The notes under the pieces are model-generated. The model saw nothing but the letters and a program-made list of their open reading frames with translations. It had not been told where the DNA came from and made no database searches. From JBBRRP01 sp038251425 (GTDB lineage Bacteria > Myxococcota_A > Polyangia > Polyangiales > Polyangiaceae), in NCBI GenBank assembly GCA_038251425.1, contig JBBSBI010000013.1, positions 1 through 51,222 on the forward strand: a DNA stretch of 51,222 nt, in the 5' to 3' direction. Below, in pieces: positions 40,279 to 48,530 of the stretch (position 1 is its first letter; every line of letters begins with the position of its first letter). The translations under genes and the position numbers were made by a program.

Positions 40279-40968
40279 TTAGGGGCTGTCAACGGGTGTT
40301 GCTGCGTCAGCTAAGCGCTGATAGCTGCGTGCACGATCCGCTTGAATGTCTCCAAAGATCTGCTCCAGCGTTTGGATTCCCACGCGCTCCGCTTCGAGGA
40401 GATTTCTATCGGCGATTTTTTCGCGCAATGATTTCTCTTCCTTCAAGCTCGCTAACATCGTGGGGTCGAACGTCTGCAGGTCCAAAAAATGCGTGCCTTG
40501 CGGTGTTCCCTCGCGCACGCGTTGGAGCACGCTGTAGCGCACCAGCTGCAGTGTGGGATCGGGGGTTCGCCTGAGGAAAGGAATGAAGCGTTCACTCGTC
40601 CCACGGTTGGGTTCTGCGATGGGGTGGAAGGCTGCCAACGCGAAAACGGTGCCGTGGTCGGTGCCCTCCAGGGTGTTTCGCACGTGCTGAGCAAAACGGT
40701 CGAAATTCGCTCGCCCCAGCTCAAATTCTGGGAATATCAGCAGAGCGACTTCGATCGCCTCTGACTGCACCAGTTCTGCGACCACTCCCGAGACCGATTT
40801 TATGGCCGTTTCAGGGTCGCCCAACAGCACCCGCTCTGCGACATGTCCGAGGCTAAGTGCCCGTTCAGCCCAGGGGCAGAGGCCAAACTCAAGCACGATC
40901 TCGTCGCGGTAGCGCCTGTAGAGTCTGAGCGCTTCAGCTTTCAGTGGCTCTTCCGCTTGAGGCAACAT
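40279..40968 (-). CDS. DUF1415 family protein
   Basis: A 229-residue protein from the ATG at 40968 (the frame opens at 41055 but earlier residues look unconserved). It has 'EFGLCPWAERALSLG' near residue 30, corresponding to the family's nlCPFA motif, then 'ALLIFPEFEL', 'FALAAFHP' and 'FLRRTPDPTLQLVRYSVL', the DUF1415 core pattern. No enzymatic function is established for DUF1415. It is divergent from the response-regulator operon and the two starts are separated by about 137 bases. Confidence 0.85.
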   Translation of the reverse strand: MLPQAEEPLKAEALRLYRRYRDEIVLEFGLCPWAERALSLGHVAERVLLGDPETAIKSVSGVVAELVQSEAIEVALLIFPEFELGRANFDRFAQHVRNTLEGTDHGTVFALAAFHPIAEPNRGTSERFIPFLRRTPDPTLQLVRYSVLQRVREGTPQGTHFLDLQTFDPTMLASLKEEKSLREKIADRNLLEAERVGIQTLEQIFGDIQADRARSYQRLADAATPVDSP

Positions 40969-41105
40969 AGCTTTTGGGGTGCCGGGTACTCGGAACGCTG
41001 GGGCTGTACATCGGCCCCCGATTCCAGGCAAGCAACCCATGTCTCCCCATAGCAATTTGTTTCTTGGGATGGCGCAGACCGTGAGCTGTGACTAGAGTCC
41101 ACGAG

Positions 41106-41552
41106 ATGAGCCGCGTACTTCTCGTGGAGGACTATCCGCCGTTGGCTAAAGTCGTGGCCATCGGCTTGCAACGTCTGGGGCATGACGTGGAGCGGGCCGC
41201 CAATCTCGCGCGTGCGAAAGAGTGTGAAGGCCCGTTCGATCTCGCAGTGTTGGATCTGGAGTTGCCGGATGGGGATGGGGTCGAGTTAGCAGCGTGGCTC
41301 TTCGAAAGAGAGCGCGCACAGCAAGTGGTGTTCTTTACCGCATCGCGCGATGTCGCGCTCCGGGCGGCGGCTTTGGAGTTTGGTCGGATTGTCGATAAAG
41401 ATTTAGGAACCGAGCGTCTGACGACCGCAGTTGGGGAAGTTCTGGCAGCTGTGGCTCAAGAGCACGCAGTGGGAGACACGGGCGGCGCTCGCGATACAGG
41501 CGCGGCTTCAGTGCGAAAATTTTCGGGCTTGCGTCGCAAGGTCGACGGCTGA
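41106..41552 (+). CDS. Single-domain response regulator (receiver only)
   Basis: A 148-residue protein. The receiver fold shows 'VLLVEDYPPLAKVV' (acidic pair ED at about 8-9), the phosphorylated Asp in 'LAVLDLELPDGDGVELA' and the conserved Ser/Thr ('VVFFTASRDV') and Lys ('IVDKDLG'). After about residue 115 there is only a short low-complexity tail, no DNA-binding output. It would work as a phosphate shuttle or by protein contacts. I chose the ATG at 41106. panB starts 12 bases after its stop, an odd operon for a receiver. Confidence 0.9.
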   Translation: MSRVLLVEDYPPLAKVVAIGLQRLGHDVERAANLARAKECEGPFDLAVLDLELPDGDGVELAAWLFERERAQQVVFFTASRDVALRAAALEFGRIVDKDLGTERLTTAVGEVLAAVAQEHAVGDTGGARDTGAASVRKFSGLRRKVDG

Positions 41553-41564
41553 TTTCATCGCTCC

Positions 41565-42470
41565 ATGCCCCCTAAGAAGCTAACCGCCCTCGAACTTCGA
41601 AAACGGAAGGGCGCGGGGCCAAAGATTGCGGCGGTGACTGCCTACGACGCCACCATGGCGCGCTTGCTGGATGCCGGAGGCGTCGACATTCTTCTCGTAG
41701 GGGATTCGTTGGGGATGGTGGTGCAAGGGCTTTCCAACACCCTGCCAGTGACGGTCGACGAGATTTGCTATCACGGCCGCGCCGTCGCCCGGGGCACGGA
41801 GCGTGCACACGTGGTCGGCGATCTGCCGTTCATGAGCTACCAGAAGAGTCCCGAGCAAGCGGTGCACAATGCAGGGCGTTTGCTGAAGGAGGGCGCGTGC
41901 GAAGCGGTGAAGCTGGAGGGTGGGCAGGCGGTCGCCGAACAGGTGCGGAGCATTGTGGCCTGCGGTATTCCGGTGATGGGACACATTGGATTAACGCCTC
42001 AGTCGATTCACGCCATGGGGGGCTTTCGCGTTCAAGGCAAGTCGGCTTCCGAGGCGGCGCGCCTGTTGGCGGATGCGCAGGCGATTGAGCAAGCGGGTGC
42101 GTACAGCATCGTTTTGGAGGGTATTCCCGCCGAGCTTGCGCAGAAGATCACCGCGGCTTTGAGCATCCCCACGATTGGCATTGGGGCTGGGCCCGCCTGC
42201 GACGGGCAGGTATTGGTGTGTTACGATTTTCTTGGGATGTATCGCGAGCTGCAGCCGAAGTTCGTGAAACGGTTTGCCGCTTTGGGAGAGCAGATTGTCG
42301 AAGCCACCAGGAGCTATGTGCGCGAGGTAGAAAGTGGCCAATTCCCAGCCGAAGAGCACACATTTCGCGCGCCTTTGGGTGTGCTCGGTGAGCTGAGTGG
42401 CACCGAGCCCGTCGTGGAAAGGGAGAAGCTGCCCGAGGGTTACGGGCCGAAAGCGGATGAAGACGCATGA
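41565..42470 (+). CDS. panB: 3-methyl-2-oxobutanoate hydroxymethyltransferase (PanB)
   Basis: A 301-residue TIM-barrel enzyme that makes ketopantoate from 2-oxoisovalerate and methylene-THF, the first step of pantothenate and CoA synthesis. Signature segments are 'AAVTAYDATMARLLD', 'LLVGDSLGMVVQG' (metal-binding Asp), 'VKLEGG', 'MGHIGLTPQS' and 'TIGIGAGPACDGQVLV'. It overlaps panC by 4 bases and follows the receiver gene by 12 bases. Confidence 0.96.
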   Translation: MPPKKLTALELRKRKGAGPKIAAVTAYDATMARLLDAGGVDILLVGDSLGMVVQGLSNTLPVTVDEICYHGRAVARGTERAHVVGDLPFMSYQKSPEQAVHNAGRLLKEGACEAVKLEGGQAVAEQVRSIVACGIPVMGHIGLTPQSIHAMGGFRVQGKSASEAARLLADAQAIEQAGAYSIVLEGIPAELAQKITAALSIPTIGIGAGPACDGQVLVCYDFLGMYRELQPKFVKRFAALGEQIVEATRSYVREVESGQFPAEEHTFRAPLGVLGELSGTEPVVEREKLPEGYGPKADEDA

Positions 42471-43357
42471 AGGCCCGGAGCATTAGCTCAGCCGCGGAGT
42501 TCCAAGCCTGCTGCGAGGAGCTCAGAGCTGAGGGGCATACGCTGGGGCTTGTTCCCACGATGGGTGCTTTGCACGAAGGGCATCTGGCGCTCGTGAGGGA
42601 AGCCGCCCAGCACGCAACGCGCGTGGTGGTCACAATTTTCGTGAATCCTACTCAATTTGGGCCCAATGAAGACTTTCAGCGTTATCCGCGGGATCTGGTG
42701 GGGGATTGCCAGAAGTGTGAATCTGCTGGGGCGAGTGTGATTTTTACGCCGAACGTTGAGGACATGTACCTGCCGGGTGATGCGACGCGCGTTCAAGTGA
42801 GCGGCTTGACAGAGCACCTGTGTGGCCCGTTTCGGCCCGGGCATTTCGACGGTGTGGCGACGGTGGTCACGAAGCTGTTAGCACTGACAGGGCGGTGTGT
42901 GGCTGTTTTCGGTCGCAAAGATTATCAGCAGCTGAAGGTGATTGAACGCTTGGTGCAGGATCTCCACTTGCCGGTGCGTGTTGTTGGCCATCCGATCGTT
43001 CGCGAAGTGGACGGTTTGGCGTTGAGTTCTCGGAATGCCTATCTTTCGATCGAAGAGAGCGCGCGCGCGTTAGCGATCCCCAAGGCTTTATCGCTGGCGG
43101 TAGCCGAACATCGCGCGGACCAACGCCACTCAGGTGTTTTGCGAGCGCGCGTGGTGGCGGCCTTCACTGAGGCCGAGTTGCGCGTCGAATATGTGAGTTT
43201 TGTGCACCCCGAGACGCTCGTGCCGTACACTGACGAAGCCGAGCTGCCCCAGATTTGCGTGCTGGCGATTGCTGTCTTCTCGGGGAAAACACGACTGATC
43301 GACAATGTTGTCCTCGGGCAGGATGGTCCTCCGAATGTCCCCGGAGCCCGTGGGTGA
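42467..43357 (+). CDS. panC: Pantothenate synthetase (PanC)
   Basis: A 296-residue enzyme that ligates pantoate with beta-alanine using ATP. It has the nucleotidyl-transferase HIGH-type motif 'PTMGALHEGHLALV' (about 30-43), 'FVNPTQFGPNEDF', 'CGPFRPGHFDGVATVV', 'FGRKDYQQLKVI' and the 'LALSSRNAYLS' KMSKS-region equivalent. It overlaps panB by 4 bases and its stop overlaps the tmk ATG (TGATG). Confidence 0.96.
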   Translation: MKARSISSAAEFQACCEELRAEGHTLGLVPTMGALHEGHLALVREAAQHATRVVVTIFVNPTQFGPNEDFQRYPRDLVGDCQKCESAGASVIFTPNVEDMYLPGDATRVQVSGLTEHLCGPFRPGHFDGVATVVTKLLALTGRCVAVFGRKDYQQLKVIERLVQDLHLPVRVVGHPIVREVDGLALSSRNAYLSIEESARALAIPKALSLAVAEHRADQRHSGVLRARVVAAFTEAELRVEYVSFVHPETLVPYTDEAELPQICVLAIAVFSGKTRLIDNVVLGQDGPPNVPGARG

Positions 43358-44016
43358 TGGCAACTCGCGGCACCTTCATTGTTCTCGAAGGCCTGGATGG
43401 CTCGGGCACCACCACTCAAGCGGGTCATCTGTGTGCCTTCTTGGAGCGCAAGGGGCACACGACGACGCGAACCTTCGAACCCAGTAAAGGCCCAATCGGG
43501 CAACTGATTCGGCAAGCGCTCGAGCATCGTTTGCATGCGGAGGCTGGTGCGCCCCCGCATGTTCTCGGTTGGCCGGCGCTGGCGCTTTTGTTTGCCGCTG
43601 ATCGGATGGATCATGTGGAGAGCACGGTGCTGCCGGGGCTTGCGGCGGGACATGTGGTGGTGAGCGACAGGTATCGGCTGTCGAGCTTCATCTATCAATC
43701 ACTCACCGCGAACAGCGAAGCGGAAGCCCTCGCCTGGGTCACCAGCTTAAACGCTCGGTCGCTCGCGCCCGATTTGACCGTGGTGTTGCAGATCTCCGCG
43801 GCGGCGGCCGAAATGCGCCGTGAGTCACGTGGCGGTGAGCGGGAGCTGTTTGAAGTGAGCGAGTTTCAAGCCCGCCTCGCCGAGGCGTATGGCAGGGCGG
43901 AGCGCTTTGCGCCGGGAGACCATGTGGTTCAGGTTTCGGCGGAGGGCTCCGAAACGGAAGTCACCGCGCGAATTGTCTCCGCGGTATCTCGGGAGCTACC
44001 CGAGCTAGCGCTTTGA
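43357..44016 (+). CDS. tmk: Thymidylate kinase (dTMP kinase) with atypical Walker A
   Basis: A 219-residue enzyme phosphorylating dTMP to dTDP. Family motifs present are the P-loop region 'IVLEGLDGSGTTTQ' (about 8-21), 'TRTFEPSKGPIGQLIRQAL' (about 37-55), 'ADRMDHV' and the DRY-type 'VVSDRYRLSSFIYQS' (Asp104, Arg105). The Walker A Lys that grips the ATP phosphates is Thr18 (GSGTTT, codon ACC), so the motif is GxxGxGT rather than GxxGxGK. I recall, unverified, that other Myxococcota dTMP kinases also read TTT here. Start ATG at 43357 overlaps the panC stop. Confidence 0.9.
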   Translation: MATRGTFIVLEGLDGSGTTTQAGHLCAFLERKGHTTTRTFEPSKGPIGQLIRQALEHRLHAEAGAPPHVLGWPALALLFAADRMDHVESTVLPGLAAGHVVVSDRYRLSSFIYQSLTANSEAEALAWVTSLNARSLAPDLTVVLQISAAAAEMRRESRGGERELFEVSEFQARLAEAYGRAERFAPGDHVVQVSAEGSETEVTARIVSAVSRELPELAL

Positions 44017-44095
44017 GCGCTCCGTAGTGCCAGGCACGTGGCGAGCTCGACGCAATTGTTTTGCTCTGAAGCGAGGGCTCGGAGATACTCGCCGC

Positions 44096-44674
44096 GTGCG
44101 CGACCCTCTCCTGATCATTGCAGCAGTCTTGGCTTTCGGCTGTGCTTCGGCCCCGCCACCACCCACAGTTTCACCCGCGCCCCCACCGGGGGTGCCTCAC
44201 CGAGAGCGTCCGGCGGCGTCGCAAGGTCCAGCGCTGCCTCCTCCGGCGGGAGCGCTTTGGCGCGACGATCTGCTGCATGCGGTTGACTCGGGATTGGGTC
44301 GCTTCCTCCAACATGTCGAGGTCCAGCCCAAGTTAGAAGATGGAACATTTCGGGGATTTCAGATCGTTAATCTGGCTCCAGAAGAATTCTGGCAAGGCGT
44401 GGATATTCAGAGGGGCGATGTTGTGACAGCTGTTAATGGCATGCCCATTGAACGCGAGACTCAAGCGTACGACGCCTTCCAAGCGTTGAAGCAGGCGAAA
44501 GAGCTGATTGTGAGCTATCAGCGCGCGGGTGAGCCCCGCGAACTCAAGTTTCGAATCATTGCCAAATCAGAAGCTAGCAAGTCAGAGGTAGGCAAATCAG
44601 AAGCGGGGAAGGGTACGCCTGCGCCCCCTGCGCCCCCTGCGCCCCCTGCGCCCCCTGCGCCCCCTGCGCACTGA
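44096..44674 (+). CDS. GspC/PDZ-like lipoprotein with tandem repeats
   Basis: About 192 residues from the GTG at 44096 (the frame opens at 44027; the start is uncertain). The N-terminus is a lipoprotein signal with 'AVLAFGCAS'. A Pro-rich segment (about 20-50) follows. Residues about 60-155 resemble the C-terminal HR/PDZ-like domain of type II secretion GspC ('FRGFQIVNLAPEEFWQGVDIQRGDVVTAVNG' region, with 'QPKLEDGTFRGFQ'). The C-terminus is repetitive: three KSE-type 5-residue repeats and then APP repeats encoded by a 9-base tandem array. It may tether an unknown envelope complex. It is 79 bases after tmk. Confidence 0.72.
   Translation: MRDPLLIIAAVLAFGCASAPPPPTVSPAPPPGVPHRERPAASQGPALPPPAGALWRDDLLHAVDSGLGRFLQHVEVQPKLEDGTFRGFQIVNLAPEEFWQGVDIQRGDVVTAVNGMPIERETQAYDAFQALKQAKELIVSYQRAGEPRELKFRIIAKSEASKSEVGKSEAGKGTPAPPAPPAPPAPPAPPAH
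44564..44608 (+). repeat. Three 15-base imperfect tandem repeats (KSE motif)
   Basis: AAATCAGAAGCTAGC, AAGTCAGAGGTAGGC and AAATCAGAAGCGGGG follow each other at 44564, 44579 and 44594. They encode KSEAS, KSEVG and KSEAG. Confidence 0.7.
44621..44665 (+). repeat. Five exact copies of a 9-base tandem repeat (GCGCCCCCT)
   Basis: Copies start at 44621, 44630, 44639, 44648 and 44657. They encode Ala-Pro-Pro, so copy-number change would lengthen or shorten the lipoprotein tail without a frameshift. Confidence 0.85.
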
Positions 44675-44705
44675 AGTATCGAGTTCTAGTAGAAAACGTC
44701 TTAGA

Positions 44706-45842
44706 CTAAGAATTCTCAATCAGAAACTGCGCTAAACAATCCAGTTCTTCGTGAAAGCGCGCGCGTGTAAAGTGCGCGCCGCTCGTCATCCAATCCACGT
44801 GCGCTCCGGGGCGAACGTCATCGTGAAAGTGTCCGAGCACATCGAGATGATCGCCTTCGCCGGCCCAGATGAGCTTGCCCCAGATCATGCTGAGCGTCGG
44901 GATGATGCCATCGTTCTCGGTATCAGCCACGGAGCGTGCCAGCTTTCCTTCGAGCATATCGGCCTGCTGGGCCGTGAGCTTTGCGTAGGGGTAGCTCGCT
45001 GGCCGCTGGCTCGTGAATTGATAGAGGGTGGAATAGAGGGTTGCGGTGAGAGCCGCGTACGGTGAGCGAATGCGTGTAGCGAGGCGCAATGAGCGGGGGC
45101 GGGGCGCCAAGGTGGCGATCGAGCCGTAGGCGACGTTCGCTGCATCGCGCGTCGTGGCGTTAAAGAGGTCCATGGCCTCAGGCATGATTTGGATGATGCC
45201 GCCCTGATCCACGCGGACTTTTCCGAGAAAATTCACGATCTCGGCGCGCCCTTCGCGATCCACAAATCGCAGCACCGAATCGGTCACTTTGCTGAACAGT
45301 TTCAGATTCTCACCGAACAGAGAATCAACGCCCCCGAGCCCAGAGAGCAAACGCGAGAAGATTGCCAGTGAGGGTTCGCCGACTGAAAGCGAGACCACCG
45401 TGAGCAAGCTCACGGCGTATAAAACGCGTGCGCCCGAAACGGTGGTGAAGTAGCCCGCGAGCGGTGTTCCGTAATGGGGCGTGCTGATAGAAACCGCTGT
45501 GCGGACCCGGCTGCGCCAGGCGAGCGCCTCCTCGCTCAAGCCGATCTCAGCTGCGGGCGAGAGCACCAGCCGCGCATCGAGCCCGCCTGTAGAATGGCCT
45601 ACCAAATGGATGGGGTCAGAACTGGAGCCCGCGCTATCGCGCAAGGTCGTAGCGAGCACCCGCGCGCGGTGACGAACCGAAGAAGTGGGCGGACTTGGGA
45701 CGTCTTCAATCGAAACGCGCAACCCCGCGGCGGCGAAACGCCGCTCGAGCCCACTTCGCATGTGATGAAAATAATCGTACCCGGCGAGGCGTCCGAACCC
45801 GAAAATCCCCGGAATGAAGTAGACGCGGTGCAAAACACTCAT
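44706..45842 (-). CDS. Alpha/beta-hydrolase, triacylglycerol-lipase-like esterase
   Basis: A 378-residue protein with the nucleophile elbow 'IHLVGHSTGGLDARLVLSP' (GHSTG; catalytic Ser near residue 84). An N-terminal oxyanion 'VYFIPGIFGFGRLAGYDY' and a later 'VADTENDGIIPTLS' Asp region followed by 'DHLDVLGHFHDD' with a candidate His complete the triad. It resembles bacterial triacylglycerol lipases/esterases. No signal peptide is obvious, so it may be cytosolic or anchored by hydrophobic insert near 140-170. Convergent to the GspC-like lipoprotein. Confidence 0.8.
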   Translation of the reverse strand: MSVLHRVYFIPGIFGFGRLAGYDYFHHMRSGLERRFAAAGLRVSIEDVPSPPTSSVRHRARVLATTLRDSAGSSSDPIHLVGHSTGGLDARLVLSPAAEIGLSEEALAWRSRVRTAVSISTPHYGTPLAGYFTTVSGARVLYAVSLLTVVSLSVGEPSLAIFSRLLSGLGGVDSLFGENLKLFSKVTDSVLRFVDREGRAEIVNFLGKVRVDQGGIIQIMPEAMDLFNATTRDAANVAYGSIATLAPRPRSLRLATRIRSPYAALTATLYSTLYQFTSQRPASYPYAKLTAQQADMLEGKLARSVADTENDGIIPTLSMIWGKLIWAGEGDHLDVLGHFHDDVRPGAHVDWMTSGAHFTRARFHEELDCLAQFLIENS

Positions 45843-45926
45843 TGGGATGCGCTAGTGGAGGTCGAGAAAGGACCCCTCTATAAACACTGGCGCGCCGTGC
45901 GCCAAGGGCCGCCCACCCAGGCGACG

Positions 45927-46769
45927 CTATTCTCGAATTTCGACGGGTAGAGTCACTTCGAAGTTGAAGCTTAGCTCGCCGCTCTTTTGGCCCAAGCTGA
46001 GTGTTCGGATCCGGTGGAAGGAGAGACGCCCGGGGCCCTTGCTGGCACCCTGTGCGGAGAGCGTGCCGGCACCGAGATCATCGCGAAAGGCACAAGCAAT
46101 GCCTCCCTGCGCGCCGCCCATTTCGACGAGCATGATGTCGTTCGCATCGCCCTCTTCCCAACTCACATCGAGCGGGAGGGCGGTAGATACTTGAGCTACG
46201 CCCTCAAGAGCTTGCCCGCCGACATTGATGCCGTGCAGTGGCTTCGGCGCTGAACCGGTGGCTTCGAATCCTGAAACCTCCCCGCCGAGAGCGTGCACGA
46301 AGTATTGGCTCTGCGCGGGTAACCGGAGTGCGTCTTGATCGCGCGAGGTGTAGATCACCCCCGAGATCAAATCGGCCACTGTCGGCAAAGCTCGGGGGGC
46401 GAGGGACGTGCGAGCGCCGGCGACATCGATGATCACATTCCCCGCATCGACGAATTCAAGTGCGCCCGCACCTGACTCAGCGCTCGGAAAATGCACGCAT
46501 TGATTCAGCTCGGGCAAACGCAGACCAAGACCTCCGAGGCTGCGCGCGGACGCCTGCTGACCAGCAGCCAACTTGGCAAAGCCAACGATGGCCTGCGCTC
46601 GCGCTGGCTCACTCGAATTCACGAGGCTGCTCCGCTCCACGGCAATCAACGCGAACGGCTTTTCTACGTGCGAATCGCCCGGACCCTGCTCCGCATTCAC
46701 CGAGCAGCCGAGCGCGCCCAAAAAGGCAGCTCCCAAGGCTCCAAGTGCGGTGCGGGTAAGAAAGCTCAC
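45927..46769 (-). CDS. Lipoprotein of unknown function
   Basis: A 280-residue protein. The signal peptide ends in 'FLGALGCSVNA', a strong lipobox. The mature part is mostly beta-rich with 'VDAGNVIIDVAG' and 'LSFNFEVTLPVEI'. No Cys-rich domain. I do not recognise a family. It is divergent from the 46892 lipoprotein gene; a hairpin GGGCTTG-N6-CAAGCCC (46789-46808) lies between them. Confidence 0.72.
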   Translation of the reverse strand: MSFLTRTALGALGAAFLGALGCSVNAEQGPGDSHVEKPFALIAVERSSLVNSSEPARAQAIVGFAKLAAGQQASARSLGGLGLRLPELNQCVHFPSAESGAGALEFVDAGNVIIDVAGARTSLAPRALPTVADLISGVIYTSRDQDALRLPAQSQYFVHALGGEVSGFEATGSAPKPLHGINVGGQALEGVAQVSTALPLDVSWEEGDANDIMLVEMGGAQGGIACAFRDDLGAGTLSAQGASKGPGRLSFHRIRTLSLGQKSGELSFNFEVTLPVEIRE

Positions 46770-46788
46770 GGCTCAAGGCTAAGCCGGA

Positions 46789-46808
46789 GGGCTTGTGCCC
46801 GCAAGCCC
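46789..46808. other. Hairpin GGGCTTG-N6-CAAGCCC in the divergent gap
   Basis: Perfect 7-base arms with a 6-base loop, without a T-run on either strand. It may be part of a leader or promoter; no role assigned. Confidence 0.3.
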
Positions 46809-46891
46809 AGGGTGATCCCTTATTGATCGCGGATCCACTCAGGATCTCGTGGTAATCGGCGGAAGCTACCGCTAAGGTCCCCCCGAATTTC

Positions 46892-47470
46892 ATGCTTTCT
46901 GCATTTCGCGCCTTCTTTTTCGCTTGCCTATTGCTGGTGAGCTGCGCCCCAGAAATCGGCGATAAGTGCCAAATTTCGACTGATTGCTCCAGCGCTGGGG
47001 ATCGACGGTGTGACCCCACCCAGCCGGGCGGGTACTGCACCCTATTCAACTGCGAGCCGGGAGGGTGTCCCGAAGAAGCCGTTTGTGTGGCGTTTAAGCG
47101 CACAGTGTCGGCAAAAGAGGGTTGCTCTTCCGGCGATACCCGGTTGCAACAGACCTTCTGCATGCTCAACTGCGGCCGCACGTCAGATTGTCGCTCCGGC
47201 TATGAATGCCTGGACCTCAGTCAAGCTGACAATCCGATTGGCGCCATGGTAGTGGAGCGGGGCTCGTATTCCGGGAAGGTGTGCGCGGTGCCTGCGAGCG
47301 GGCCAGCATCCGTCGTGATGGGCACTCCGGAAGTTTGCACGGGAACCGACAAGCCGTTTGTTTATCCAGCGGCTGTGAATGCCGGTGGCTCTTCGGGCTC
47401 TCCGGGAGCGGGCTCTTCGGGAGCGGGTCAATCCAGCCGGTTGCCTGGGGCTGGCAGCGCGGGGCTGTAA
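46892..47470 (+). CDS. Cys-rich secreted lipoprotein with Gly/Ser tail
   Basis: A 192-residue protein. The signal ends in 'LLLVSCAP' (lipobox, Cys18). The mature domain is cysteine-rich in spaced pairs, DKCQISTDC, RRCDPTQPGGYC, NCEPGGC and NCGRTSDCRSGYEC, a pattern reminiscent of small disulfide-rich domains found repeatedly in myxobacterial surface lipoproteins. The C-terminus is Gly/Ser/Ala-rich. The HEAT-repeat gene starts 14 bases after its stop. Confidence 0.78.
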   Translation: MLSAFRAFFFACLLLVSCAPEIGDKCQISTDCSSAGDRRCDPTQPGGYCTLFNCEPGGCPEEAVCVAFKRTVSAKEGCSSGDTRLQQTFCMLNCGRTSDCRSGYECLDLSQADNPIGAMVVERGSYSGKVCAVPASGPASVVMGTPEVCTGTDKPFVYPAAVNAGGSSGSPGAGSSGAGQSSRLPGAGSAGL

Positions 47471-47483
47471 GCTCACGGTTGCA

Positions 47484-48530
47484 ATGTTCGGTCTGAGCCC
47501 ACTGCCGCGCACACTCCGCGCTGCGCTCTCGGACGCGCGTGACCGAAAAGTGCGAGTGCGGCGTGCCGCTGTAGTTGACCTGGGCCGGCATGCGGAATCG
47601 AGTGATGGGTTGGAGGCACGTGGGGAGCTGGCGCGGATCCTGCGGGAAGACGCGGATCCCAGCGTGCGTCGGGAAGCTGCGATGGCGCTCGGGAGCGCGC
47701 GGGCCTTGGAATCGGCCGCCGCTTTGCTGAAAGCGCTAACAGACGAGGCACTGGAGGTTCGACAGATGGCCATCTTGGCCTTGGGAGAAGTGGGGGCATC
47801 GAGTCCGGAAATTGTGCGTGCACTCGAAAAATTCTTAGCTGCAGAAGGACCAGCTTTTCGCTTTCAGGCGCTGCTCGCCTTGACGCAAATTCAACCGGAG
47901 GCTGCGCGTTCGCAGCTGCTACGAGCCACGCGCGATGATGATGTCGAGGTAGCGTATTTGGCGATTCGGCTTCTGGACGAGCACTGGCTCTCAGCGTCCA
48001 AGGACACGGGAGAAATAGTCGCGGCGTTACGCCAGCAAGCAGCGCACGAAAGCTCACGAGTACGGCTCGCGGTGGGCTTGGCTTTAGTGCGCCGGGAGCT
48101 AGCGCTGGCCACGTCGATCATTTCAGAGGTGCTGAACGCAACGTTTAAGATCCGCGATCTTGAGGACGAACTCGCGGCAATCGAGTTGGCGGGTGAGTTG
48201 GGGATGCAGGCTGCCATGCCGGGCTTGCGTCGGCGTGCTTTTCCGCCGCCGTATTCGATCAAGACTTCCTTTGTCTGGCACGCGACCACCAGCTTGGCGC
48301 GCTTGGGTGATGCGGAAGCTCAGGCCGCGATTTTAAAGGGGTTGGGGGCGTGGTCGCGAGACAAGCGCCATTTCGCGGTGGTCGCGGCAGGTGTGGCGCG
48401 GGTGCCTGGCGCGCGAGCTCGTTTAGAAGCCATGCGAGGTGATCCGCGAGCGGTCGACCCAGACACGCTCGCAGCTGCTCTGGCTTGTTTCACCTCGCCA
48501 AGCGGAGTAAATCGCGGGCATGAACGCTGA
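47484..48530 (+). CDS. HEAT-repeat protein
   Basis: A 348-residue, all-helical protein with repeating helix pairs of about 30 residues: 'RVRRAAVVDLGRHAES', 'SVRREAAMALGSARA', 'EVRQMAILALGEVGASSPE', 'AFRFQALLALTQIQPE', and so on. These HEAT (PBS-lyase-type) repeats form a curved protein-binding scaffold. I chose the ATG at 47484, since the frame opens at 47379 inside the preceding gene. Its stop overlaps the lpdA start by 11 bases, so translation is coupled. It may hold lipoylated enzymes or act as an adaptor; that is inference. Confidence 0.88.
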   Translation: MFGLSPLPRTLRAALSDARDRKVRVRRAAVVDLGRHAESSDGLEARGELARILREDADPSVRREAAMALGSARALESAAALLKALTDEALEVRQMAILALGEVGASSPEIVRALEKFLAAEGPAFRFQALLALTQIQPEAARSQLLRATRDDDVEVAYLAIRLLDEHWLSASKDTGEIVAALRQQAAHESSRVRLAVGLALVRRELALATSIISEVLNATFKIRDLEDELAAIELAGELGMQAAMPGLRRRAFPPPYSIKTSFVWHATTSLARLGDAEAQAAILKGLGAWSRDKRHFAVVAAGVARVPGARARLEAMRGDPRAVDPDTLAAALACFTSPSGVNRGHER

